A DNA stretch of 64,000 nucleotides from Choristoneura fumiferana (taxonomy: Eukaryota > Arthropoda > Insecta > Lepidoptera > Tortricidae), in the NCBI RefSeq assembly GCF_025370935.1, contig NC_133491.1, forward strand, positions 4,763,263-4,827,262. Direction: 5' to 3'. The notes under the pieces were generated by a model. It ran no database searches and was not told where the DNA came from. It saw only the letters and a program-made list of their open reading frames with translations. A program made the translations under genes and the position numbers. This document shows positions 1 through 10,821 of this stretch, piece by piece; positions within the stretch are counted from its first letter, which is position 1; the number at the start of each line of letters is the position of its first letter.

Positions 1-542
1 AAACTTTGAAGACGAGGGTTTTCCAACTTTTTGTTGGTTAGAAGATGAAAATCAACATTTTATATCATAATAACTTTATTTTTCAATCTCACGACTTCGT
101 CTATAAAAGGTTTGTTTATTGCTTTCTCGCGAGAATGTGCAGGTTGCTTAGGGCATTAAATAGTCTTAATCCGGCACCGCATAGACGCAGTACTAGATTT
201 CCAGCCCTCATACTTTAAACAAAAAAAAAACAAATACAATCAATTTCAAATCATTTCAGAACAATAGTTTTTCATCAAATATTTCGAACTATAACCATAA
301 CAAAACATCGAACATGATAACGAACAGAGGTTGACATTAAGATCTTCGAAATATAGGAACTAATATAAATAGGATTTCATCCAAAGTAAACGGATTACTG
401 AAATCCTCTTTGATACAGTGTTCGGTCTGTAAGACGGAGCGACCCCGACCAAGAATGTATAAACTAACCAGGACTGTGCAATTTGTTAAAGAAAAACCAA
501 ATGGAACCAATTGAGAAAGCTCAGAATGACCTTGTCTATTTT
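1..542. other. Unassigned AT-rich sequence
   Basis: No coding region, tRNA-like box or clear inverted repeat is visible. It lies before the foldback element that starts at 543. It may be intronic or intergenic. Confidence 0.4.
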
Positions 543-1087
543 GGCGGCCGATCGTAAAATCCGCCAGATCACGAGGTTCCTAGGCATATCGTGAAATGGC
601 GCCATTTCATGAATTGGCTAAGGGAAATCCGCCATGTTGTTCAAAACTCACCGTTTAACGATTTGCCTAGTGACATGTAGGCAGATCATGAAATTCCTAG
701 GCATATCATGAAACGCCGCCTGATTTGGCCAGTTTAGGCAGATCATGAAATTCCTAGGCATATCATGAAACGCCGCCATAACGGTTCTGGCACTTCGCGG
801 CCGCTGCTTCGGCACGCTCGCTCCGCTCGCTCGGCTCGTGCGTAATGGTCATAATTCATACTAACCACTCCTCGCTTCGCTCGTCGTACCTAAATTTCTC
901 TATTTTTCAGCATATAAACGATGTGCCCGGTATAAAGCTAGGAATATCGACGAATGCGTTGCTCTAATCGATCTGCCGTATTGTTTATCAGGCACATCGT
1001 GATACGCCGGGCCAACTTTTAGGAATGGCGCCATTTCATGATATGCCTAGGAATTTTGTGATCTGGCGGATTTTATGATCGGCCGCC
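543..1087. mobile_element. Foldback element with iterated internal modules
   Basis: The ends are inverted copies of about 65 bp, starting GGCGGCCGATC and ending GATCGGCCGCC, with few mismatches. Inside, a module of about 41 bp built around GCAGATCATGAAATTCC and GGCATATCATGAAACGCC occurs twice in direct orientation (about 681-722 and 737-778), and related versions sit in both terminal arms. A GC-rich stretch of CGCTCGCT-type repeats lies at about 795-890. There is no coding capacity, so it is a non-autonomous element. I cannot name its superfamily. Confidence 0.6.
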
Positions 1088-1330
1088 GACATCTATATTC
1101 CTATTGTGTCACTTTCTCTTCTCTCTTCTTTAATTTAAGAGCTGACTGACACGCTCGTGTCCGAGGAGTAACCGCCACTCCGCACAGTCTTCAGCTGTTT
1201 GTCTTCCTGATACAACACGACACCCACTTTCTCCTTCACTTGGTCTAAATAGGTCAATCCCTTCATCTGTCGCGACTTTTTTTAACTTTTTTTCTAAATA
1301 GGATTTAAAAAAATGTTCACCTTCCTAACT

Positions 1331-1465
1331 GGATGCTGTTTTGCAATACTGAGTTAACCCACTGTCATTTTGCAATACAATGTCAACTGTAAAAATCCTT
1401 TTCTAAGGGTTGATAATGTATTGCAGAATTAAGCAGGGTTAACATACTACTGCTTTTCAGCATCC
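1331..1465. repeat. Possible small imperfect hairpin element
   Basis: GGATGCTG at 1331 is mirrored by CAGCATCC at 1458. Inside, GTTAACCC and GGGTTAAC, and two TATTGCA-type words, are also roughly mirrored. The arms are imperfect and there is no clear target duplication, so this is a weak call. Confidence 0.3.
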
Positions 1466-1584
1466 ACTCGTATAGAATGCTGAAAATAGCCTAGCAATCT
1501 CATAGTCATCTCCGTTACTTGTTCTCACTTATATGCGGTCTCGCAAACATGTCAATGTTATGGAATTCAGTGCTAACTCGTCCA

Positions 1585-1675
1585 TATTCTTGCCTAGTAT
1601 CCATAGTACAAGCTTTGCTTTGTTTGAGACTAGATCAATTGGTGTCTTGTCCCTTGATATTTGATTTGAATATAA
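1585..1675 (+). repeat. SINE 3' tail fragment
   Basis: The words CATAGTACAAGCTTTGCTT, GAGACTAGATCAATTGGTG and TTGTCCCTTGATATTT match the 3' part of the complete SINE at 17173-17447, seen there on the other strand. No tRNA head is present here. A duplicate is at about 3160-3250. Confidence 0.55.
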
Positions 1676-1956
1676 CGAAAGCTTCACGTTAAGTTTGTCA
1701 GCTGTATTTAGTTTCATAGGTATTAAATTTCTGATGATTACACGTGCTTTTATCCGGAACCGAAGTATTATGCAAACAACAATTCCAATTACGATCGTTC
1801 GACTGAGCTACCCGTAGTTTGAGGCTGTGTAAATAATTGTCACATGCCATATATTTGCCATGTATTGTATTGTACCTATTTGTCACATTTGTAATGTGAT
1901 ATGTAATAAATAAATGATTATACAATACAATACAATAGGCAATGGCATTAGTGGCA

Positions 1957-2094
1957 ATGGGCAGGCCTCCCACAAGGTGGACTGACGACATCGTGAGAGT
2001 AGCGGGAAACCGGTGGATGCAAGTGGCGAGTTGTCGTTCATTGTGGCGTTCTAAGGGGGAGGCCTTTGTCCAGCAGTGGACGTCTTCGGGCTGA
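1957..2094 (+). pseudogene. RTE-like LINE reverse transcriptase C-terminus, fragment
   Basis: The frame reads GRPPTRWTDDIVRVAG, then ends VQQWTSSG followed by TGA TGA TGA. This matches the typical C-terminal tail of RTE-type endonuclease/reverse transcriptase LINEs of insects, including the closing QQWT motif and the TGATGATG 3' run. Only about 45 codons remain; endonuclease and catalytic polymerase domains are absent. A pentanucleotide ATTGT repeat follows nearby. It is a dead 5'-truncated copy. Confidence 0.75.
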
Positions 2095-2154
2095 TGATGA
2101 CATTACAAATATGGATCGAATCTACATACCATATCATAATAATACATATCATAT

Positions 2155-2190
2155 TATATTGTATTGTATTGTATTGTACTGTATTGTAAT
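2155..2190 (+). repeat. ATTGT pentanucleotide microsatellite
   Basis: Tandem TTGTA/ATTGT units; repeated in the duplicate at about 3722-3758. Confidence 0.8.
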
Positions 2191-2671
2191 TATTAGCAGT
2201 ATCGTAGCAGGTGGAAACAAATAGTCTCTGCCTGCGCCTTAGTTGGGAAAGAGGCGTGATTGTTTGTACGTAGGTATGTATTTATTATTTTATTCTACTA
2301 TACCAAATACATCAAACGTCGAGAATAACTAATATTAATAACCATATGGGAATAACTGTCCTGTTATTCATTCTGTTTTTCTTATACATAAAATATAATG
2401 TATGCAATAATGGAAATCGGTATCATAGTTAGGGTGTAAAATTGAAAGTAAAGATAGAAGAATATTTTTTTTAATTTTTCTAGGTTGTCATCTGAAGTAA
2501 AAAATACCGTATAGAATATAGAGATTTATACGTCTATGTTCAGTTTGTTCAGCATAACTACGTTTTATCTATGTTAAACCACTGGACGTTGTAAGATAAG
2601 ATGTCTCAATAAACCAAGATGGAGCTGCTAGGGAGTAGAATGAATTAGTCGCCCCGAACCTTATCATCATC

Positions 2672-2916
2672 ATCATCCCAGCCTATATACGTCCTACCGC
2701 TGGGGCACAGGCTTCCTCTCAGAATGAGAGGGCTTGGGTCGTAGTTTCCACGCGAGCCCAGTCCGGATTGGGAACTTCACACACATCATAATTGAATTGC
2801 TTCGCACGTTCATGCAGGTTTTCTCACGATGTATTCCTTCACCGTAAAGCTCGTGGTAAATTTCAATGTAATTTCGCACATGAATTTAGAATAACTCAGA
2901 AATGCGAACCGGGTTC
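2672..2916 (-). mobile_element. tRNA-derived SINE (family A), cut by gap
   Basis: Reverse-strand copy of the SINE that is complete at 12969-13243. The 3' body is present (CCCAGCCTATATACGTCC, GGATTGGGAACTTC) and the sequence enters N just at the B-box region. Confidence 0.75.
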
Positions 2917-3046
2917 NNNNNNNNNNNNNNNNNNNNNNNNNNNNNNNNNNNNNNNNNNNNNNNNNNNNNNNNNNNNNNNNNNNNNNNNNNNNNNNNNNNN
3001 NNNNNNNNNNNNNNNNNNNNNNNNNNNNNNNNNNNNNNNNNNNNNN
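2917..3046. other. Assembly gap (130 N)
   Basis: Run of undetermined bases. It lies between the two copies of the 1.44-kb duplicate, so any count of copies here is unreliable. Confidence 1.
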
Positions 3047-4492
3047 TAGAATGCTGAAAAATAGCCTAGCAATCTCATAGTCATCTCCGTTACTTGTTCT
3101 CACTTATATGCGGTCTCGCAAACATGTCAATGTTATGGAATTCAGTGCTAACTCGTCCATATTCTTGCCTAGTACCCATAGTACAAGCTTTGCTTTGTTT
3201 GAGACTAGATCAATTTGGTGTCTTGTCCCTTGATATTTGATTTGAATATAACGAAAGCTTCACGTTAAGTTTGTCAGCTGTATTTAGTTTCATAGGTATT
3301 AAATTTCTGATGATTACACGTGTGTTATCCGGAAACCGAAGTATTATGCAAACAACAATTCCAATTACGATCGTTCGACTGAGTAGTTTGAGGCTGTGTA
3401 AATAATTGTCACATGCCATATATTTGCCATGTATTGTATTGTACCTATTTGTCACATTTGTAATGTGATATGTAATAAATAAATGATTATACAATACAAT
3501 ACAATAGGCAATGGCATTAGTGGCAATGGGCAGGCCTCCCACAAGGTGGACTGACGACATCGTGAGAGTAGCGGGAAACCGGTGGATGCAAGTGGCGAGT
3601 TGTCGTTCATTGTGGCGTTCTAAGGGGGAGGCCTTTGTCCAGCAGTGGACGTCTTCGGGCTGATGATGACATTACAAATATGGATCGAATCTACATACCA
3701 TATCATAATATACATATTATATTATATTGTATTGTATTGTATTGTACTGTATTGTAATTATTAGCAGTATCGTAGCAGGTGGAAACAAATAGTCTCTGCC
3801 TGCGCCTTAGTTGGGAAAGAGGCGTGATTGTTTGTACGTAGGTATGTATTTATTATTTTATTCTACTATACCAAATACATCAAACGTCGAGAATAACTAA
3901 TATTAATAACCATATGGGAATAACTGTCCTGTTATTCATTCTGTTTTTCTTATACATAAAATATGATGTATGCTATAATGGAAATCGGTATCATAGTTAG
4001 GGTGTAAAATTGAAAGTAAAGATAGAAGAATATATATTTTTTTATTTTTCTAGGTTGTCATCTGAAGTAAAAAATACCGTATAGAATATTATAGAGATTT
4101 ATACGTCTATGTTCAGTTTGTTCAGCATAACTACGTTTTATCTATGTTAAACCACTGGACGTTGTAAGATAAGATGTCTCAATAAACCAAGATGGAGCTG
4201 CTAGGGAGTAGAATGAATTAGTCGCCCCGAACCTTATCATCATCATCATCCCAGCCTATATACGTCCTACCGCTGGGGCACAGGCTTCCTCTCAGAATGA
4301 GAGGGCTTGGGCCGTAGTTTCCACGCGAGCCCAGTCCGGATTGGGAACTTCACACACATCATAATTGAATTGCTTCGCACGTTCATGCAGGTTTTCTCAC
4401 GATGTATTCCTTCACCGTAAAGCTCGTGGTAAATTTCAAATGTAATTTCGCACATGAATTTAGAATAACTCAGAGATGCGAACCGGGGTTCG
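3047..4492. repeat. Direct duplication, copy 2
   Basis: Same content as 1473-2916, offset by about 1574 bp. Visible differences include small indels near 3215, 3325 and 3385. The SINE at its end continues past 4492, whereas in copy 1 it is lost in the gap. Confidence 0.85.
3526..3663 (+). pseudogene. RTE-like LINE reverse transcriptase C-terminus, duplicate
   Basis: Duplicate of 1957-2094 with the same reading frame: GRPPTRWTDD at the start and VQQWTSSG before the stop codons. It is part of the segmental duplicate and not an independent insertion. Confidence 0.75.
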
Positions 4493-4529
4493 AACCCACG
4501 ATCCTCTGCTTGAGAGGCCATAGCCCATG
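4244..4529 (-). mobile_element. tRNA-derived SINE (family A)
   Basis: Full-length reverse copy. On the minus strand the tRNA-like head carries a B box matching GGTTCGAACCC (seen here as GGGGTTCGAACCCACG), followed by the shared body. The plus strand also starts with a short ATC trinucleotide run. Confidence 0.8.
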
Positions 4530-5487
4530 TTTTATTAATTGGTTTAAAGTTGATTTCTTTATTTTTACTGATTTAACTACAAGTTGCAACATTAAAGTCT
4601 TGTTTGTCATTCCTTTGGAATCGTAATTAATGCTTTTTCAAAGGGAAATAGAAAGAGAAAGCAAATAGAAAATGCAAAAGAAAGATATGAAGCGACCCGT
4701 ATCATCGTCTAGAGCTTTTAATTTTATTTTATTTCTCGTATACCATCCGTTCTTTTTAGTATTAAATGAAAATTCTATGGTCTATAGTCTATGGTACTGG
4801 CTACTGTTTCGAAATATTTAGTTAAAGTGAGAACAGAAAAAAGAGTTCAGAAAAGAGTTCAAAAATTTCAAAAACCCCACTGCTTTAAAAAATCTTTAAA
4901 TAAAATCTAAAAAGAATAAAATAACCAGTAAAATAGTCTAGAATTCTGGTAAGTAGCTTAAAGTTAAATCGGCATTTGGCATTATTGGCTACGTGGCAAT
5001 TCAGAATCGGCGACGTTATGTCCTTACCTATTTACTTTAATATGGACCTTTGCCTTTGCAAAGTAACACATAAATTTAAATTTTCCTTCAGTTTTAACTG
5101 CAGAGAGTTAAAACATCGCAAGAAATAATGGCCATCAAAATTCCATCTCTGTGTTAAGGGAAAGATTTATTACACTAGCGACAATACCATAACGCTGCGA
5201 TTGTCATAGATAGTCCCAATCCTTATTAATTAAATTACGCTTCGAGCTTAATAGCTCTTTAAGGCGGTGTAAGGGATGGGGGTACAGACAAATTTGTAGG
5301 GTACCTTAGTCAAAGAGTGCCAACAGACAATTACTAAGACTCCGCTGTTTGTCTGTTCATGCGTGTGTCTCTCAAACAGTTGTATCTTCATTAGATTAGA
5401 TCATCATCATCTTCATCTTAGATCTTTATTAGATTTTCGCAAAATTACTATGCAAAATATGAGTATTACTATTACACGTAATAAAAA
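4530..5487. other. Unassigned AT-rich sequence
   Basis: No convincing coding segment. A short ATC/TTC microsatellite lies near 5401-5420. A phrase near 5130 (CCATCAAAATTCCATCTCTGTG) weakly resembles one near 8155, so a degraded repeat is possible. Confidence 0.35.
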
Positions 5488-5690
5488 CAATCCTAGTCAT
5501 ACCCTTACTAATATTATTATAAATGCGAATGTGTGTTTTCACTTCTAAAGTATTCAATTTTGGTGTAGATAGTTTGAGACCCCGGGAAGGATATAGGATA
5601 GCTTTATCACAGAAAGTTTTATAGTTCCCGTGGGCGCGTGAAACATGAATTCTTGGCAGACGAAGTCGCGAGCAACCTACGAATAAATAA
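5488..5690 (+). mobile_element. Helitron-like non-autonomous element, diverged
   Basis: Begins with the ACTAATATTATTATAAATGCG type start and ends in a GACGAAGTCGCGAGCAAC tail, the arrangement of the common lepidopteran Helitron-like repeats. The interior differs from the copies at 28377 and 45618. There is no terminal CTAG here, so the copy is damaged. Confidence 0.45.
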
Positions 5691-5980
5691 TAAGTCAGGA
5701 AGCGTAACTCAGAACAAATTCCACACAAAAATTGGCCATATCTAAAACCAAAACGACTTATGATTCAAATACGAATCAATTTCAAGGTTACAAATAGGCG
5801 TGCTTGTTGATTGGTTAAATTTCAGAAACAAAGCAGGGTTGGTTGACTCGCGTGTTGCAATGTCAGATTCACACACTACATTGACAACTGGCGTTCCGAC
5901 GTATCACTTCTTACATCTAACGTTTCAATGACGTGTCATATATTAATAATGACAGCTTGATTTTTAAGTGACTTAAATTA

Positions 5981-6209
5981 ATAGGAGGAGGTTATCAATT
6001 CGGTTGTATTTTTTTGGCTGTTACCTCAGAACTCTGTCATTTATGAACCGATATGAAAATAAAAAAAAAATTAGTTTGTGTATGAATACCTCTAATTAAG
6101 TCCGATAGGCACAAAATCAGGATTTGATGATTGGATCCTAAGGAAATCGAGGGAACTCTTCAAATATTGTAGGGACACCTATGGTAATTTGGACATATTT
6201 AATAGTAAC
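5981..6209 (+). repeat. Interspersed repeat, AGGAGGAGGTTATC family
   Basis: AGGAGGAGGTTATCAATTCGG, CTCATTTATGAACCGAT-like and GGGACACCTATGGTAATTT segments match, in reverse, the element at 18651-19013. This copy lacks one end. Confidence 0.7.
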
Positions 6210-6797
6210 AAGTGAAAACCACAGTTGACCACCGAAGTTAGGTACTACTCAATAACAAGTATTTCACGGGTTTAATTTCAACTATTTTAACACAGTTGCT
6301 AAGCAATTTATGCTCCTCATAATGCATATGGTGAAATGGAACGGGTGTTGAAGCACCAGGACTCTTGAATAATGAACGTCTCTGCATTGGAAAAAGCAAT
6401 CTTTCGTAAAAGACGATGAGCAGTTGACATTTAAACTATTGCATCTTATATTATTCACACTAACAATCGTGAAAAATATAAAGACTGTTTGTACCTATTG
6501 TTTGGGCGATACAGGAAAGAAGAAAGTATGAAGAGGGGAGAGGAAACTGTCTTTACATTATGTGAGCCATAGAACACAGACTTGATTTTGCATAATACAG
6601 ACCATCTCCAACTGATAACGTATTTGAACATTTTTGAATATAAATCAAACGTTACGACTACTTACTAGTGGAAAGTGATCCCTGGTCATTTTAATTTTGC
6701 ATTGTTCCTGCACTATTTCATAACACACGTTGGCAAAATAATTTAGAGCTGTTCATAATCAAAAATGCGAAAATTTGACGTGAGCTCACCAAACTTT
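6210..6797. other. Unassigned sequence
   Basis: No coding, RNA or repeat signature that I can support. Confidence 0.35.
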
Positions 6798-7072
6798 GCA
6801 GGTGGTAGGACCTTGTGCAAGGTCCGCCCGGATTGCTACCACCATCTCGCTCGCTAATCCTGCCGTGAAGCAGCAGTGCTTGCACTGTTGTGTTTCGGCG
6901 TGGAGAGTAAAGACAGCCGGTGAAATTACTGGCACTTGAGGTATCCCATCTTAGGACTCTAGGTTGGCAACGCATCTGCAATACCCCTGGTGTTGCAGAT
7001 GTTTATGGGTGGTGGTGATCTCTTACCATCAGGAGACCCACATGCTCGTTTGCCATCCAGTCGAACAAAAAA
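6798..7072 (+). mobile_element. Interspersed retroelement, CATCAGGAGACCC family (copy 1)
   Basis: Runs from GCAGGTGGTAGGACC to an A-rich tail after GTTTGCCATCCAGTCG. It contains CTAATCCTGCCGTGAAGC and the tail GGTGATCTCTTACCATCAGG. Four more copies lie in the window at 29520, 34994, 38363 and 47771. The A tail shows retroposition. The last 100 bases resemble the LINE 3' UTR at 49712-49798. Confidence 0.7.
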
Positions 7073-7644
7073 AAACTTGCAGAATAAGTCAGTCAAAATT
7101 AAATGACACGCATGCGCACCTTAGCGCAGTTACAATTGCTGACATTATTTGTTCGTAGTGAGCAACAGCTAGTCTGTCTGTCTAAAGAAAAATCAATTGC
7201 CGAGTGTATGTAAGCGCTGTTTACTTCAGAATAGTTAAACGTAGCATGATTTTCTGACTTTTCCGTACCAAGTTATTTTTAATACTGAAGTAATTGAGGA
7301 AGCAAGATAAAAATATACGAACTTATGAGACAAAAAAACGGATTTACCCATATAAAACTAGGCGTATAGATAAACAAAGATCTGCATTGAGACATGGGAT
7401 ACTTGATATCCCGGTAATGCGTTCCCGTGGGATAATATTCTAAGTTTGAACAAGAATAGAGGGCACTGTTCAAGAACGGTGACGTACCTCATCTCTTAAG
7501 ATGACGTAACGTGTTAACTTCGTTTGCAATCAGTAGATGGCATTGTGCGGTGCGAGCGAACTTTGTTCTTTCAAATTGTTACCGGAAAAAAATTGCACGG
7601 GCATAATATACAACAGTTCAGTTAAGATGGCATTAAGCTATTTC
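7073..7644. other. Unassigned sequence
   Basis: Nothing recognisable beyond scattered AT-rich stretches; it ends at a Helitron-like tail. Confidence 0.35.
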
Positions 7645-7676
7645 AAATGCGGGCGAAGCCGCGGGTTAGGTCTAGT
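7645..7676 (+). repeat. Helitron-like 3' terminus only
   Basis: GCGGGCGAAGCCGCGGGTT followed by CTAGTATA is the hairpin-plus-CTAG type end of lepidopteran Helitron-like repeats. No 5' part is recognisable upstream. Confidence 0.4.
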
Positions 7677-7966
7677 ATAAATTACTTTTAAGTTTTTCTT
7701 CGCGTAAAACCAATGTCCTGCCCCTTAACATCTCAGCAATATACAGAGCTAACGACGCGATAAACCAATTTAATTTATCGAAGATACACACGGATTTGCA
7801 CACGGCGTGATTGTTTGCGGAGTATTGCGATTATCAAACGGGCTAACGATTACTCGGCTCGAATGCTTCTCGATTTATTAATTAATAGGCCGATTTAATG
7901 AGTCACAATAATTGACCTGTGCCTAGCGGTGGGATTTAAATAGGCCGAGATATTAATGGTGACCAG

Positions 7967-8110
7967 AATCGTGGGTTCAAACCCCGGCTCGCACTTCTGA
8001 GTTTTACGAAATTCACGTGTGGAATTACATTTGAGATTCACCACGAGCTTTACGGAAAAGGAAAACAAATATTTACCTGTGCCCAGCTGTGGGATTTAAA
8101 AAGGTCAAGA
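7967..8110 (+). mobile_element. SINE family A, internally deleted copy
   Basis: The B box (GTGGGTTCAAACCCC) and the next 80 bases match the family; then about 100 bases of the body are missing before CTGTGCCCAGCTGTGGG. The 5' A box is not visible. Confidence 0.65.
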
Positions 8111-8355
8111 TAATGATGATCAAATAACATAAAAAATAACAAAAACAATAAATGGTCATCGGAATTAAAACTCCATTTCTATGTGAAATCATAATCATAG
8201 ACAACCTGGCAGACCTAGACAGCGATGGCGAGATGAACTGGAGTATTTCTTGAAGGACTAGCAGGGGTATGCAGTTGGCAGAAAGAAAGTGCAGTGGAAG
8301 TATCGGGGGAGCGGGGTGGGGCATTAAATGAAAAATTTTATTCAGCAGAGACTAA

Positions 8356-8502
8356 GGGGCTGTTTCAGTATCCATTGATTAGTGTTAACTGACGGTTAAA
8401 TGTGATGCTGTCTCCGTCTATTCGAACAAAACAAATAGAGACCAGAGAGAGAGTTTATTTAACCGTCAGTTAACACTAATCAATGGATGGTGAAACAGCC
8501 CC
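8356..8502. mobile_element. Harbinger-like palindromic MITE (copy 1)
   Basis: Ends GGGGCTGTTTCA and TGAAACAGCCCC, flanked by TAA on both sides (8353-8355 and 8503-8505). Nearly the whole element folds on itself. A 3-bp TWA target duplication with a GGGG-starting terminal repeat is typical of PIF/Harbinger (Tourist-like) MITEs. A short GAGAGAGA stretch breaks the inner symmetry. Confidence 0.75.
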
Positions 8503-8505
8503 TAA

Positions 8506-9483
8506 CAATAATAATTATAACCATAACTTTTATTTGAATCCAATTATTATAGGAACTTCGAAAAAAATCGGTCATTTTGTCTTTATATAATATGTACGAG
8601 TATGTTGATTATATGTATTGATTCTAATGACCTACCAAATGTTCAAAGGTTAACTGGAAGTGATCCTATTAAAGGACAAAACTTAGAATAAAACCTGTGT
8701 AAATAAAAATCTGTATGATTTGGTAAACGGACATTTTGTGTAAAGAATAATTTTATCTACACACATATAGTAAATCCTCCATTATGCGTTCAAAAACCAT
8801 AGATAATGACCAGCATTACGACATTGGATTCTATTATGAACACGGCTATATCGTCATCTGTATCGTAATGAGATTTCATACATCATTACAGCACCGGGGC
8901 TTGCGCGCCGCGCGCACGAGCAGCAGCAGGTCGTCGCGCGTCGCGCGCGCAGCGGGCGTAGCTTGTGGGGCCGACATACCTACCTAGTTCTCGTTAATGC
9001 AGGTCATTCTCAATGGTTCTTGAACGCATGATAGAAGATTTAATATATGGATGTAGATAAAATATTGTATGCAAATGTACGTAATTAGGCCTATGCCTCG
9101 TTTCATAAAACTACACTCGTGTTTTAAGGACCCCTAAGATATACGATACATTGCATAAATAACTATTGTATAATTTTTATGAAGCATATTGTAGGTACGT
9201 GTACGATCCCGACAGACTACAAAGAACATATCATGTGGTAGAACAAAGTGCGGTACTTTGTTCTATGAAATCTCAAAACATGATGAAAGCGGGATCAACG
9301 AGTTAACTGACACAAGGTGATCCTCAAGTAGGGTTACCACTCTAAAATAAAATTATTCTGAGAGACGTGTTTGTTACATCGCTCTCTCAAAAATACTTAT
9401 TTCCTGCAGCTAATTTTTTTAAGCGACCCTTAAGAAAATCTACTGGTAAAATATTTGCAAAAAAGAAATAACTCTAAGATTAT
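8506..9483. other. Unassigned sequence with a CpG-rich patch
   Basis: Mostly AT-rich with no supported gene. The patch at 8891-8965 is strikingly rich in CGCG and contains CAG repeats (AGCAGCAGCAGG). It could be an exon remnant or part of a GC-rich repeat; no frame is decisive. Confidence 0.35.
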
Positions 9484-9582
9484 TAAATATAATGACCCGG
9501 ATAACTCACGTCTTAAATCGAGTTTAGCTCGACATGTTTCGGGCTAATCCGTAGCCCTTCGTCTTCGGAGCAACTCTAAGAA
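9484..9582 (+). repeat. Partial copy of palindromic family (12577/51751 type)
   Basis: Contains ATGACCCGGATAACTCACG, CGAGTTTAGCTCGACATG and GTAGCCCTTCGTCTTCGG, matching the first half of 12605-12780. The second arm is missing. Confidence 0.7.
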
Positions 9583-10264
9583 ACTCTAAGATTGCAAAAC
9601 GCATTGTAAAAAAATCTGTACATGAAAAAAGACGAATAATTAAAATCGCGTTCGGGAAAAATGCGAATAAAAAATTAGCTGTAAAAAAAAAAAACTTTTG
9701 AAATTAAGCGATCTTACAAACTGGGAACAAGTACATATGGTTATATCTTACCAAGTAAGCATAAGAGTGGAATAGTTAACTTATGCTAATTTTACGTGAT
9801 AACAATTTTGCGGCGCCAAAATCTAGTACAAACAATTTTCACGCCAATTTATAGCGCCGCTCCAGTGCTAGTGCAGAATAAAGCATGCGTCTTTTTTTTC
9901 GCATTCTGTTTGCCAATTTTTCAGTCATATAAACATGTCGCTACAATCGTTAGCATACCGTGGAGCAAATTAGTGTGTCTGTAGGTATTAGCTAGATTTC
10001 CAAAATACATATAGTTAGTCCGTCAGTTTCAAAAAATACCGGACTCCGGCTGGTTAAAGCTCTGTGCGACGTCACATCGTCACATCTACGTACATTTCTT
10101 ACTAAGGGGTGACGCATCATGGGCGAAGGCCCATGCCATGAAGGCATGGGCGGGAATGAAGACTCTCGAACTTTGACGGGCTTCATCTATGTCACTTTTT
10201 GTTTACTAATTGACAAAATAAAAAAATACGTGTTCAATATTTGCTTATAATGTAACTAACGCAC
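9583..10264. other. Unassigned sequence
   Basis: No gene. A local hairpin-like stretch at about 10122-10155 is built from GGCCCATGCC and GGCATGGGC. The surrounding CG-rich phrases suggest a decayed repeat. Confidence 0.3.
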
Positions 10265-10267
10265 TAA

Positions 10268-10403
10268 TCCCCTGTTTCACCATCGATTGATTTAATTTAT
10301 TTGACGGATAAATGTGATGCCGTCTGTGTTTGTTTTGTTCGAATAGACGGAGACGGCATCACATTTATCCGTCAATTAAAATTAACCAACGGGGAACAGC
10401 CCC
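10268..10403. mobile_element. Harbinger-like palindromic MITE (copy 2, diverged)
   Basis: TAA target duplications at 10265-10267 and 10404-10406. The terminal repeats are mutated (TCCCCTGTTTCACC against GGGGAACAGCCCC), but the inner words GTGATGCCGTCT and AGACGGCATCAC fold back as in the other copies. It is the oldest-looking copy in the window. Confidence 0.7.
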
Positions 10404-10821
10404 TAAATAGAAACAAACTCAATTGCGCGAAAAACTTGTGCAAAGAACACATTAAAAAACACAGTTAAAGACCGGGCGAAAAGCAAAAAGTCCGGAAATT
10501 TCCGGATAAATCCACACGTATGGTAACCCTAGCCTCAAGGGATCTCAAGGGAAGGGTCTTTGTCAGAATATATTATTTGTAATTCAAAATCCTAGAATTT
10601 CCCTAACTTATATCTTTGTCTTCAACTACATTGTACGAAGATAACGCATATCATATCTCTTAACTTAAGATATTATGATAATATCTATTATGATACTGCA
10701 ATGCCACGTAATCAACAATGGCTAATGCTGCATATAATTAAATGTCTTTTCACTTCTCATGCTCATAAAGTTCGTATTTATAATTTATTGAATCAGGCGT
10801 TACTTTGCGGAGGTCCTTATC

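Larger units (their letters stand above)
1473..2916. repeat. Direct duplication, copy 1 (gap-adjacent)
   Basis: This segment recurs at 3047-4492 in the same order and orientation with only small substitutions and short indels. Copy 1 stops exactly at the N gap, inside a SINE. The pattern fits two alleles or an unresolved collapse placed side by side at least as well as a true tandem duplication. Confidence 0.85.

Noticed and set aside
1698..1991. Minus-strand open frame antisense to the RTE tail (and twin at 3210-3560)
   Set aside because: It is a shadow of the plus-strand LINE tail and of SINE sequence.
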